Assembly: GCF_031143425.1 (NCBI RefSeq)
Contig: NC_090446.1
Location: forward strand, 654,865,717-654,929,716
Reading direction: 5' to 3'
Source of the DNA: Pleurodeles waltl
Lineage: Eukaryota; Chordata; Amphibia; Caudata; Salamandridae
Length of the DNA: 64,000 nucleotides
Below are positions 44,582 to 56,640 of this stretch, piece after piece (within the stretch, counting starts at the first letter, position 1; every line of letters starts with the position of its first letter). A program made the translations under genes and the position numbers. A model generated the notes under the pieces. The model searched no databases. It saw nothing but the letters and a program-made list of their open reading frames with translations, and was not told the DNA's origin.

Positions 44582-44595
44582 TTTTTGTTTCAGGT

Positions 44596-46930
44596 TTACG
44601 GTTGCTTCAAATTCATAAACATGGGCGAAGCAGGTGGTAGAAGAGGATCTTCTCCTCTTGACATAGTGTTGCTAACTACAAAATCTGAGGACTCCTTCAA
44701 CAAAGAAACATGTGTCATATGCCAAACTAATCCAAAGGAAAAGCTAACATCAACTGCGGCTGGAAATAAGAGAGTTTGAGATGCTGCAGAAATATACAAG
44801 ACGAAGTTCACAAAAAATTGCAAATGATGGGTAAAGAGAATCATACATTGTATCATTGTAACATGAAGTGCTACAAGTCGTATACAATGGAAAAAAGTCT
44901 GGAAAAAAATAATTTTAAAAAAGCAGAAACCAGTTAATCACAACACGAATTTGAGTCTTCTGAGAAAGCGACGAGGGCTAATCCCAATGCCCATCCACTT
45001 AGAAGATCGATGGCTACCCCTTGTTTACCTCCAACAACTGATCAGAAGGCAGAGCATCTTTAATGTGTTATCTGTGGTTTAGCGAGAACAAAGGCTAAAG
45101 GGATTGATGAAAGAACAAAGTACAGAGTATGTGAGTCTCAAAGGGCAAAAATGTTTTTATTTGCAGCTAGTTTCTTCCAAGATGAAGATTTCCACAGAGT
45201 AGCTGAACAGTGAGATGAATGTATTTGCAGTGGATTTGTATGCGTGTCAGCATACATTCGAAAATATGACTGTACAATGAGCTCCCAGCAGCAACATAAC
45301 AGCCAGTCTTTAGTTCAGTTTGCACTCTTTGAAAAAGCAAATTCAATTTTAAAGCCACTATTGAGTGCTGAATACGGATTTAGACTCAGTGAGATCAGAG
45401 AAACAATGGTTAACATTGTTGAAACTGTATTGATCCATAATAATGAAATTAAGTTTTTTTATGGTGGGAATGTACAATGCTAGAATTTCTTTAATAAACA
45501 TGTTGACAGAGTTCTTTGTTTCATTCGGCAGCAAGGAAACCCCATTGAAATTACTGAACCTGTGCAACTACACAACTTTTTGACCAAACAATATATGGAT
45601 AACGATATAAAGACACATCTACTAGACATGTATTGAAGCTATTTGCAGAACGGAAGTAGGAGAGATGTGTACTGAAAGTGAAAAAGCTGTTTGACATTAT
45701 CACTAAAGCTACACTTCCACACTTTAATTGCCATAGTAAGAGTTTCGTCCAACCAGCCACTTTAAAACAGGTTACAAAAAAACTTTCACAAGCACATAGC
45801 AAAAGAAAGGGGTGATTCTATCAAGGACATTCTGTTGCATGATCTTCCAATGAACACATTATTTGATGGAGATGCTGCAACCAAACCAGTGTAGCACAAA
45901 CTCATACAAGAGCCTGAAAAAAAAGAATTTCAAGTCGAACAGGTGTTCTCATTAAAAGCTGCTGTTGTTGTGGACCATATGTCACAATTGTGAATGGTGA
46001 AGAGTTCATCTATGCAAAACTTGAGAGAGGTTTTTCAGAATGTTCTACAGATATCAAAGTCAGTGAGCACCATGCACGAACTGCACATCATCTTTGACAG
46101 TCATCTTGAACTATCTGTCAAAGAATGTGAGACAGTCAGACAACTGTCTACAAGTGGAACAATTGACCTTGCCTGCGTCAAAAATTTTACACCTATATCT
46201 GTGCAACTTGATAAATTCTGGTCATCAACATCGAACAAGATGAACTTGGAGATGTTAACTCGCCCAAAAATTGCTGATGCTTCAGTGAACACTGAATTTC
46301 CAATTATTGCAAGTGGAATAATTGTCAATGAGGAGTTGGTACCTGCAGAGATATATTCAAAGGAATTGACCATATTGTTCAAGAACTTAACAGCAAATTG
46401 GAGGAAGCTGACCTTCGTGTTGTGCCACATGCTGAGTGGACTGTTTGAAATGGTTCCAATTGAGTCTTTGTACTGTCAAATGACACAGATTTTATTATTG
46501 TGCTACTCAGATTTGTTGCAATTTTCATAAGTGAAGGATTGTCAGAGTTATGGTATATCACGGAACAGTGAAAAAAGACACTTAATCCCACTTCATATTC
46601 TGTACAAGAAACTTGACCCAGAGATACTCAGTGTTCTTATCGAGGCACATATTCTTACAAGTGATGAAACTATGAGCAAAATTGGAGCAGAGCTCGGAAC
46701 TTTAACGGCTGAACCTTTGAAGTTTCTTAAAGCATTTGCTGAGGCAGAAGAAGAATGTGACTTTAAAGACGTAGAAAGATACCTTAAGTTCTGACTGTCA
46801 CACATTTGACGATCTTTGGTACAGTGCGTTTGAGATATCAGTCCTGCTTAGTTACCTTCCACCAACGTTATTATGTGCATGGACACATTAAAAGAGAGTT
46901 CTACTTGATAAACACGAAGATGTTCCTGTT
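44596..46930 (+). pseudogene. Broken copy of a multicopy family with FEN1/XPG-like motifs
   Basis: An intronless plus-strand reading path with many stops and shifts: a Cys pair (ETCVICQTNPKEKL, 44710-44750); a helical segment (LVQFALFEKANSILKPLLSA); LPHFNCHSKSFVQPATLKQV (about 45710); VVVDHMSQL (about 45965); ELHIIFDSHLELSVKECE (about 46078-46130); PIIASGIIVN; EEADLRVVPHAEW (about 46400); SNDTDFIIVLLRF (about 46475); HLIPLHILYKKLDPE; ILTSDETMSKIGAELG; and FDDLWYSAFEISVLLSYLPP (about 46815-46860). I recognise the pattern (D-x-M, FD-Y/H, EEAD, DTD, SD) from a large uncharacterised family in cnidarian and fish genomes. Spaced acids of this kind are the layout of FEN1/XPG nucleases, but that role is inference. 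Copy number and lack of introns suggest a mobile origin. Confidence 0.6.
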
Positions 46931-49900
46931 AGCCCAGCGATCTAAGAATAAATTCCCAAGGGAGGCCATTAGCCAGTTCCACTGGAAGTCTAAACATTAT
47001 GCTATATCCAGTCTGGGCATGATCTGGATGGTTTCACGGGACAACCCATTGACTCTACGCGTGGATAGTCCAGTTGTTGTCTCCCATATCTCACTGTCCA
47101 TCTCAGCGACCCTGGTGTGCCCCCAATCTCCATTTGAGGAGTCCCTTGGAATTACGAGCCATAAAAGCTATTACCAAAAAGAAAAGTACTCAAAGGTACA
47201 CTCAGGACAAAAACTTTTAAACAAACGGCCGGAAGGTGAAGTTTAGAGTCAGGCACAGGGTCTCGCTAAACTATTCTGTTGTTACCACCGGATAGTGAAG
47301 TCCTCTGTTTTTTTTTTTATTAAACATTCCTTGATGTTTTTGCAGGGTGGCTAGGTGAGTGCCCCACCAACTTCCAAACCCCGCTCCCCCATTCCCTCCA
47401 TGAGAATTCAGTTTGTCATGCAATATGGAAGTCTGGATAGTTATCAGCTGCTCTCTTCTTCTCTGACTACTGTTTTTGGATGGACCAGAAGGGAGCTACT
47501 TCCAGCTCTCCCAGCGTCACAAAGTCATTTGGAGATGCCCAGCAGGCAGAGTATGGCTGTATGGTTGGTTGCTGAATATCCAATGCATGGCACTAGTACT
47601 CCCATCAATTTAGCAGAAGTCTGGCATCCATTAGTGACACCAGGACCTACCATGATTCCAATATGATTGTGAACCTAGTAGCCTCCAGAAGAGCACTCCA
47701 AAGGGAAGGTATGGGAGGTGCTCTTGCTATGGGAATTGGGCTGCTCAACCCAAGACTATGCAGCAGACCACAGGACTGGAGATGGCTACTCTACCTTCTA
47801 GATCTTGGGTATAGGTATGGAGATGACAAGGGAAAGACGATCTGTGCTCAGTACATGTATTCCACTCCCCAGTACTTAGGCCTAGCCAACAATCTTTTCA
47901 GTATCTCCCTGTGGTCCAATGTAAAGAGAGTAGGCAGCAGCCCATATTATGACTGGAAAGAGACAACAGTGGGATGGGCTTTGGCTGCAAAGGTTTGGGT
48001 TGGGTGAATTGATACTATGGTGTATCCGAAGGTCTCTGGTGCAGGACCCTGCATTTGTTCTCGTAGCAGGTTGTTAAATTAAGGGTGTGGAGCCATAAGA
48101 GAAGCCCTTTTCACATAGCAGGCTGTAATATTTTACGTGGTGACTTGCATGTTGCTTTTTTACTGGGGACCCTAAATCACAATACAGATATTATTGTGAG
48201 CCCAGGTATCACCTATCAGGACCAAGACTCAGAGGCTCTCTTCCTTAGCTGAAGGTACAGTGAGCCCCGACACACACTGGAAGCAGTAATCTCGAAGCCA
48301 AGTGCAGCCAGTGGAAGTTGACACCCAACCCTTTAAGGTTCAGTCCCTGTGCAGTTCTATATTTAAGCACAAATGTAAGAGTCCTGATGTCCAACAATCT
48401 GCCTATGAGGAGGAGGATGCCAACGAGGGATCAGGAATGTCATGAGACATTGTGCAGTGGATGACATTGTCAACCTTAATGAAGATGCTTGAAAAAGACA
48501 AAAAAGGTCTAAAACCATATTGCTAATTGATGCTAAGGCCCGTCACACCCTACACAAGTGCTCAGAATGTCATCTGGTGTGCTTGGATACACATTTTTAC
48601 ATTTCCCAACCCATTTGGAAGATCACAGCCAACTTCATAATGTGTTGGTGATCGAGAAGCTATTAATCAATTATTGTAACTAGTGGTCACACCGATTGTG
48701 CATAAGAAATGCACACCTTGAACATCAGAGCAAAGTCAACCAGCTTGCAGGAACAGAAACACCAAGAAACCTGTGTACAGCACTCAAGATGAAGATGATC
48801 CAAAGTAATTGAGAGCTGCTGAGCCTCAATCCTTTGCCAGCTCACCAGTAAGAACCAGGATGTGTTCTGAGGGAGAACATATACCAGGAGCAGCACGCTT
48901 CTCCGAAGCATTAGCAGGTATTCATGCTAACTGTGGAGGCTGCATTTGGGTCCACCATTGTACGGATATATGTACATTGTTATCCATCACAAGAAAAGAG
49001 GCTTTACCTTTGGTGACTCCTTTCTGAGAATTAAATTAAATCCGAGGGGTCCCAATCAAAAGTTTGTATTGGGAGAGATGCCCTGTGTCACAGGCAGTGT
49101 ACAAGAAAGGAGAGTTCCCATGTGAGCAAGGAGGATCTGGTGTAGCATTTCCTCTAGTAAGAGAGGTGGAACAGAGTGGAGCTAATTGCTGTAATACCTT
49201 TCCCTTAGACATGCTGCTAAAACTGACAGGAACCTCTACAAAGGTTTAGGGACCTGTGAGTCTGGTTTGATTTTAATTGCAGTACCTAGCCTAGGACTAG
49301 GTCAAAAGACTGTGTGGGATGCAACCTCTTGAAGGGGATAAAACCTCCCAAAAAGGAGACAGGAGTACCTGGAGCCTTGCTTAATTGGAAGGAAATGGTA
49401 GGTTATGCTGTTCTTGTACTTTCACAAAATCAGGTAGAGGTAAAGCCTTTGGTTTGGTTATTGTCAGGACATCACTCATAGTTCACCTCCACTGCATGCA
49501 CCTCCCCTCAGATGTGGAAGGCCATCTTCATTTCTGCACCACAAGTTGGGCCACATTCCGTCCTTCTTAAGGAGCCAAAGAACACATCCCTGCACCGTGA
49601 CACTGATTCTACATTGAACCAATGGATTATTTTTTTGGTGATAGCACAAGTTGTTCTCCATAGGTGCATCTTGGCTTTCGTGGATACCTCTGTTGTACTG
49701 CTTATGGTCGCCCCTTGAGTTTTGCATCTTCAGTTCCATCATTATGGTACTGCCATGTGTAAATGTTTTATTTTCAATATTCTAGACCTTTGCTTTGCAG
49801 AACACTTATATGGTGTACCATCCCTGTTATATATGCAACATTCACAATCGTTTAATGGATCTCTGACAGTCCTCTACATCTCTGGTGTGTTTCTACTCCA

Positions 49901-50447
49901 CTTGCAGTGCATCATTTGCCCTACCCTAACCTTCAGCACATCTATGTACTGTATGGAGTATGTGCCATGAGGACTCTTCTGCAGCATCTCCTGCACCTTT
50001 TTTCACTATGATACTTGTCTGAGCTTAATTTGAGCCATAGTTGCACAAGAGAGGGAAATTACACAGATCAGAAGGTCAGATGAAGAGAAAGATAACAAAA
50101 ACCCACATAAAGGGAGAAAGCAGGAACCTTCAGGAGTGAGATAAAGCGCTAAGGAGTGTTTGGTAGTGGATTAAGGAGGCATGAGGTGGTTTTCAGACTG
50201 TCAGTGTCATAGTTGGACTCTTGCTCTAGGCAAGACTGCTGGTTTAGGGATGACAGCACTTTTTTTTGCAGGCGACCAGGCCAATCCTACAACAAGTCAC
50301 AACTATCGGCCCAACCCTCCCGGCTCACAAGCAGTTCCTCACCAAAAACCCAAACAGCAAAATTTAATTTGTGGCAGCCTTTATGCATGGACTCAAGAGT
50401 GAGACATCTCAGGGGATTCATGGTTAAATGGAGGGTACCCTTTTCTC
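46931..50447. other. No recognisable gene
   Basis: Several plus-strand open frames of 60-145 codons (for example 46806-47246, 47355-47666 and 47663-48007) carry no motif I recognise. 47290-47320 has a T10 run. Probably old repeat debris. Confidence 0.4.
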
Positions 50448-51037
50448 ATGTGAGCAACATGTACTGTTCACACATAGGCAATAAAAGAGATGCAGTAACG
50501 TTTTCAATAGCCTTTATTAACAAGATTGCAATTTACTGTAGAGTGCATGGGCTGCAATGATTAGGATAATAAACAATGCAAGAAACACAATGGTAAAAAC
50601 GAGAGTCCTGAATACAAAGACCCCCACCATCTTGCAATAACATAAGATGTAAAAATAGATGTGAAATTAACATATACTCTAGCAGGATGGACCTAATCTC
50701 TAACCTAAACAGAGCTACGTGTGTTAAACCTAATCTGCTAGTACCATGTCCATGAGAAAACCTCCCCAACCCAAGTTACCTTGGAATGAAGTCTCTTGAT
50801 CAGACTCTGTGGTGACATGAAAGCTGGGTCTGCATCAAGGCGATGTGTAGCATAGATAACGTTGATGGCATCTGGTAGGAGCCCCTCTGATAATCATGTC
50901 TGTGTGAGATGTATTTATACAGATCTTGTAGGACCCTGCCGCAGGTATGTTCCCAAACAATAGATAAGAAGGCATTCTTGGGGCGGCAATTATAGAAATA
51001 ATTCCCTGAAAAGGTACATTGTGTTGCTGTCACACAA
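50448..51037 (-). repeat. Possible solo LTR
   Basis: On the minus strand a TATA box (CTGTATAAATACATC, about 50915) is followed 400 bp downstream by a polyadenylation signal (GTTAATAAAGGC, about 50510-50520), the spacing of a long R region. TGTG...CACA-type ends can be placed at about 51037 and 50448, but no flanking duplication was found. Confidence 0.3.
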
Positions 51038-52439
51038 AAGTGGGAAAGTACATGATATAAATACCTAGTTATTTCAGTTATCTTTGATGCTGATAGGGAC
51101 GCCTTTACAGAGTGGCACTGATAACATGAAACTAAAACATCTTCCTAACTATAAACATGGCTGCCATTTTGGAAGAAATTATTTAATAAATGTGCAAAAA
51201 CAGAGCAAGCTAAGTAGGTTAAAAGTCACTAGGTGATGGGGGCACTGGTCTACGAGGCAAAGGCTAAGCTAAACTCCTGATTCCCAGTAAAACAAAATAG
51301 TATCCACTACACCAGTTCTGGTATTTCACACAGCGATGTTTAATTGCAGCAACTGCAGGATTTTTAGCAGTGTTTCAGACACAGGTACTCATTCTTTATT
51401 AAATTAAGCACTGATTCCTGTGCTCCATAGTGGCTGTATTATATGTGTTGTCAACATTTTACAGGTATATTCCTACAAGCCCCTTACAAGTCAATGCCAT
51501 TCACATGCTAAAGCTGTATGCTTTGGGCGTTATTGTCAGTCTTCATCTCTGCTTTCATTCTTGTGGCATGATTAATCATATGCCATGTCAACACTTGATG
51601 CTTTATGTGTAATTGACACATGAATTAGGAGCGACCAGTATTATGTTATTGGTTTGTATGGTTAGTTTATCATGGCTTTTTTCAGTTAACAAGCTGTAAC
51701 TAAGTGTGGTGTCTCTTGCATTTTACGTTCTGTCTTTTTCCACAAGCTGCGCATGCTGGATATGTGTGCCCATATTTGGACTATGTTTTGCCCACAAAGG
51801 TATGTCATTTTACTGTATGCTTGTGATGTCTATAGACGTAACAAGGCACGGTGCTCTATGTCGGAAAGTGGAGCACTCTGCTGTGACCACACATCTATTT
51901 TTGGAATCATCTACTGTTCGGTAAGTTTATGTGATAGTCTCCACGTTTCCCAGTGCCACTTTGCAAACAGGCAGTTGCTGGCTCTGCCTCCTTTCAGAGG
52001 TGTAAACTCCTAAAAACCACTCTAGAGCAGCCGATTTACACGTTGGGAGGGGGCATGTTTTTCTGCTTTGCTGCAACCAAGGGAATAGGCCTAGAATGGG
52101 ATGGGAACAGAGCGGAAATGGAAGCTCATTCAAACATCGAGGAGCCCAGAAGGTAAATGACACTTCTGGGGTGGGAGAATGACACTACACTCCTGCGAAT
52201 TTCAAGATATGTGGTGCGACCGACCTCAGGTTAAGGGAGCATCTGGTTAAGTAGATTGGTTTCTTTAAATAAACAAGTGCTTGCAGAGAAGCCCTTGTGT
52301 CAACGCCTATGAGAGCCGATTCTGCCGTTGAGTGTAGTTTTTTAATTCTATTTCCTATTATGGAGGCAAAAAGTATTCTTTTTGAAGGTCTATGCATTAG
52401 CATTGTGCAACAAGGATAAATACTTTTCATTTCTCATCC
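51038..52439. other. No recognisable feature
   Basis: Unassigned AT-rich DNA. Confidence 0.45.
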
Positions 52440-52680
52440 TTTTTGCTTTTTTCTGTGTGCTGCGTTCTGCAGCACACATAGAAAGAGCAAAATGCCATGA
52501 ATGATGGTTTACGTGCAGAAAAGTGTTCCTTCGTGCACATAAACAATCAGTCAATAATGACGATTTGCTACTTCTATGTGTGCTGCAATCTGCAACACTC
52601 ACAGAAGTAACAAATCACCATTGTAGATAGGTTATGTGCAGTAAGTAATTCCTTCCTGCACATAAACAGTCATTCCTTTC
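52440..52680. repeat. Tandem duplication of a hairpin unit (about 122 bp x2)
   Basis: Two diverged units share GTGTGCTGC--TCTGCA-CAC, then TTCCTTC-TGCACATAAACA, about 122 bp apart. Each contains a short hairpin (GTGTGCTGC / GCAGCACAC in the first). Confidence 0.65.
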
Positions 52681-52915
52681 AACTCAGGCATGCTTGCACT
52701 ATGGTGAAGGATGCCTGTGTTGACGCTGGCAGCTAAATTTACCATTTCTGTGGAAAGATTCCCCATTCGTTTGTAAACTTGACAGCATTTCTTAAGACTT
52801 TCAAACCAGAGAAAGGGAGACAGTGGTGCACTTTTTTCAGTGTGTATGTAAAATTTCCTGGTGAACTCGAACAGGCACCTCACCATATTCGACTGAAAGC
52901 CTCTGACCCAACTAT

Positions 52916-53459
52916 GGGGCATAGTTACAAGAAAGTGGTGCATCAGCACTGATGCACCACTTTTCTTGAGCTCCCCCTGTGCCCCTAACATCACCATCGT
53001 AGTGCCGTATTTACAATATGACACACCATGGTGCACATTAGCATACTATCATCTGCATGTTTGACACTATTGTGGTGCATTGGTCGAATAGCACCAAAAA
53101 TGAAGACGCTAATCCAGCAATGCATGGGGAGGCCTATTGGAAACAATGGGAGCGTCACTTTAACACCTGCCTTGTGCAGCCATTAAAAATGACATGAAAA
53201 ATAGCACTGAAATCTTGTAAATTTCTCTGCGCCATATTTCTGGGTTTCCTAACGGGGTAACACCCCCCTTGCATACATTATGCCTGGTGCAGGCATAATG
53301 TGGCACAAGGGGTTCCAAAGTAGTGCAATGCAAGCATCGTGCTACTTTGTAAATCTGGTGTGGGGAAAAGGCCTCCTTGACGCCGTTTTAGCGTAAAAAA
53401 ATAAATAAATAAAAACTAGGGCGGTGCAAGGAGGCTCTAGGGGATTGTAAATATGCCCC
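52916..53459. mobile_element. MITE with GGGGCATA-TTACAA ends and internal hairpins
   Basis: Left end GGGGCATAGTTACAAG and right end TTGTAAATATGCCCC are inverted repeats 544 bp apart. Internal palindromes: 52930-52969 (18-bp arms, GGTGCATCAG/CTGATGCACC), 53276-53300 (CATTATGCCTG/CAGGCATAATG) and about 53317-53349. Non-coding. No target duplication seen, so the superfamily is unassigned. Confidence 0.7.
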
Positions 53460-55507
53460 TGTGTGCCAGAAAACAAATGTATTAGAGGGGTGTAATACCC
53501 CAAATACCCTTTCCCCTCCCCCCCCACTCCACGGACCTATAACCCTGGCTTTAATGACTGCCATTTGTCGACGAAATGCGAGTCAATCCTAATTTACAGA
53601 GAACTGCACTTAACAAAAATGAATAGTTTATAATGACGCCCCTAATGGAAAATTGTACGTTATTTATAGAACTATTACCGTACTCACTGGCCATTCGGAC
53701 ACTTCCTCGGTGGCTGGCTAGGGGGCTGTTTTCAGTGCAGGGTAGACTACCGCCATGCCAGCCAGCCTCCATGCCTTCATTCTAGGCATTTTTGCCAAGG
53801 ATGACTTTGATTTGCAGTCTGGCCCTGTGTAGAAAATGTAATTAAGACAAGGGCCGAAACTGGCAGTTGAGGGTTCGTCGACAGTCAGTCATTCAGAGAA
53901 CACATATTTTTTTCCTGACAGTACAGTACAGTAGGGGTTGGGTGACAACAGCACATTTTCAAGGTGTAAATTGGAGCCGCCATTATGTGTGAGTCCCACA
54001 ATCTCATTAGCACCTTACTTCTCCATTGGCACGTTTTTTAGCTCATAATGCTCTTTCCATTTTAATTACATCTCTTTGTTCAGGAAGGAGCGCGTGCTCG
54101 TCCCATCGTCTGTGCCATTTGGGCGTGTTTTTTATCCCCGTAGTCTGCTGGCTCCATTTTTTGCAGCTACTGTGTGTCTGGCATGCTAATTATGCTATAA
54201 ACCACCATGGTTGATTCATAGTTTTCCAGAAGGGGTAATCTTCTATGCGTAGAATCAGAATTCCAGTTTCTGAGTGCCTTTCTGAGCTGCTACAAAAAAT
54301 GCAGATTATTCTAGCTGATAGTTAGAGAGAGCCCTGCTTTTATTAGACAAAGGAGGCGATATTGTGCTGTCTTTTTCCTGCTTTATTTGCACAGCACATT
54401 CACAGAAACAATGCATTTCGCACAGTCCTACATTCTTAAGCATAAAACTTTAATATAAAAGAAATAGGATCAACACTAGTAAAAGGTGTGGCCCCAAACA
54501 AACATCCTCTTTTCATGGTGTGACATGATTACAGACCTGGGAGGGATCTCAATAAAACGAATAGCAGTAAAAACCCAAGTAACAGCCAAAGTACATTTTC
54601 TTTCTTTTTACCACAGACTTCAGTGTAAATGTCTGTCTTGCAATTGTAATCTTTCTTTAGCACTTCGGTCAGGCTTGACCCCCCTCAGGCTGACATTTGA
54701 TTGGTGGAAATAGGAACTGCAAACAAACAAAACGCCATTAAAAATCGGTCAGGAGGGAGGGAAGTGGGGAGGCAGATATTCACAGATATAGTGGTGGGGC
54801 ATATTTTGCTTCTTTTGTCTTTACTAAAATCGTAACCATCCCTAACTACCGGCTGGGAGAATCTGCAATTTTAATAGAAGACAGGAGGTCTTCTTACTCA
54901 AGTTTAAAGGGTCCTCGGCACATTCATCCAAGCACACTGAATGGAGATTTTATAATGTAGAAATCCTTCACCAATCCTCTGATTTAAGAATATATTCCAG
55001 CTTGGACCCGGCACAACAGACCTTAGAAGATATAGCTCCCGGCACTAAATGCACACAAACGTGACCTGTGCCTACCCCCGCCCATGCCATTACCCCCTTC
55101 GCCCATGTGCTCAAAGTAGTTCAGAACAATGGTGCAAAAGGTTTCTTGCAATGCTGTAAGTAACTGAGGGGCTGCCGACCTCAACTCTCTTACCTCTATA
55201 TCTGTTGAGAACATCTTACCACACATAGTTTAGGATGTAGGGGGAAAGAAGAAAACTTAATAGAGGTAGAGGAACTCTTTGTATGACTTGTAATTGTGAA
55301 GTGCACCCAAATGGGTGAAAAATGCATAGCAGATACGCCCAAAACACTAACACCAGATACTCTTCTGAAAGAACTCAAACACAACTTCACCTGCTTAGCT
55401 GACACTTAAGGGACAGCTTCTCATCCTGCCCCTAAGGATAAAAACTTGGAAAAACCAAATTATCATCCCATAGCTGAGAATATCTAGATTTAGGGGGATT
55501 CTCACAC
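53460..55507. other. No recognisable feature
   Basis: Unassigned; a run of C (about 53513-53525) follows the MITE. No coding signal. Confidence 0.45.
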
Positions 55508-55510
55508 ATA

Positions 55511-55600
55511 GGGCCTGATTCCGACCTTGGCGGATGGGATACTCTGTCACAAACGTGACGGATATCCCGTCCACCGTATTACAAGCTACTAATCAGGCCC
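55511..55600. mobile_element. Harbinger-type MITE, 90 bp
   Basis: GGGCCTGATTCCGACC at the left, AATCAGGCCC at the right, ATA on both sides (55508-55510 and 55601-55603). The core GGATGGGATA...TATCCCGTCC folds back. Ends match the MITE at 33951 and resemble that at 14895. Confidence 0.88.
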
Positions 55601-55603
55601 ATA

Positions 55604-56640
55604 TTCTCTTTTAAAATGTTATCTCTATAGGATGCTCATCCACTACCTTAGCCTCAGATTTCTGTTGCCCCGCTGATGACCCCCTGAAACTGAAAATATA
55701 TAGGTGTTAACTGTCTGGTAGGATTTTTGTACAGTCACAGAACAAAGATTAGCATACAATTTAATTACGTAGTAATAATATTATAAATGCCTCAGAGATC
55801 CAACGTTAAGTAACAAGACTAGAGGATGTTTATTTTGGGACTGTACCTATTTATAGTGCTGGTTGTGTTCCTTTTATGTTACTGTTTACCTATTAATAAT
55901 GCAGGATTGTGGGAAATGTAGTGTTCCTTCAATGTGCTCTATACATAAAGCAGGAAAAGAGATTGCATGAAAGAGCCTCCTGTCCTTGTAATAAAATCAT
56001 ATATCACATCGTCCAATTATTAACTACTTAGAGGTGATACTTTATTCAATCTCAAAATGATAAGGCCCGTAGTTTGCCTCTCCTGGGTTCACACCTGAGA
56101 TCTGTTGTACACAGGAGCTTTAACGTTTGGGGCTATTGCCTCAAGACGGCTAGGGCTGAAGCACAGCAAGCTGCTTTTCTTGTGGATGTCTCCGAGAGAT
56201 CCTTTGGGCCCTTGGTATAGTCAGCAATAGGACAAGCGCACAACACTGGAGGAGCAGTTGGATTGGGGTGGAGTCAGTCAGGTATAAGGAGTGATCCTGG
56301 GTGCTTGTCTGCATACAGTGTAACTGGTGTTGCAAACAGTTTGGAACAAAAATGCCTACAACTACCTGGCATCATAATAAGCTGCCCCTATATACCTCCG
56401 TGGGTAGCGCAGGCCCAGTGTCCTGCCACACCTGCTACTTCTGCCTCACTTGACACTGCGTATAATGCCAATGAATCTGGCCAACCCTTGGCATAGCAAG
56501 CGCAATAAAAAAGTGTTTATGGCTTGATAAATAATGCAAATGATCATACCGTTTTTATGCTTGTGTGTTGGAAGGCATTGGAAGTGATAGAGCGGTCCGT
56601 GCTAGTAATTTACCGGTACTTTGGACGCTCTTTAGGCCGA
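55604..56640. other. No recognisable feature
   Basis: Unassigned flank of the ERV. Confidence 0.4.
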
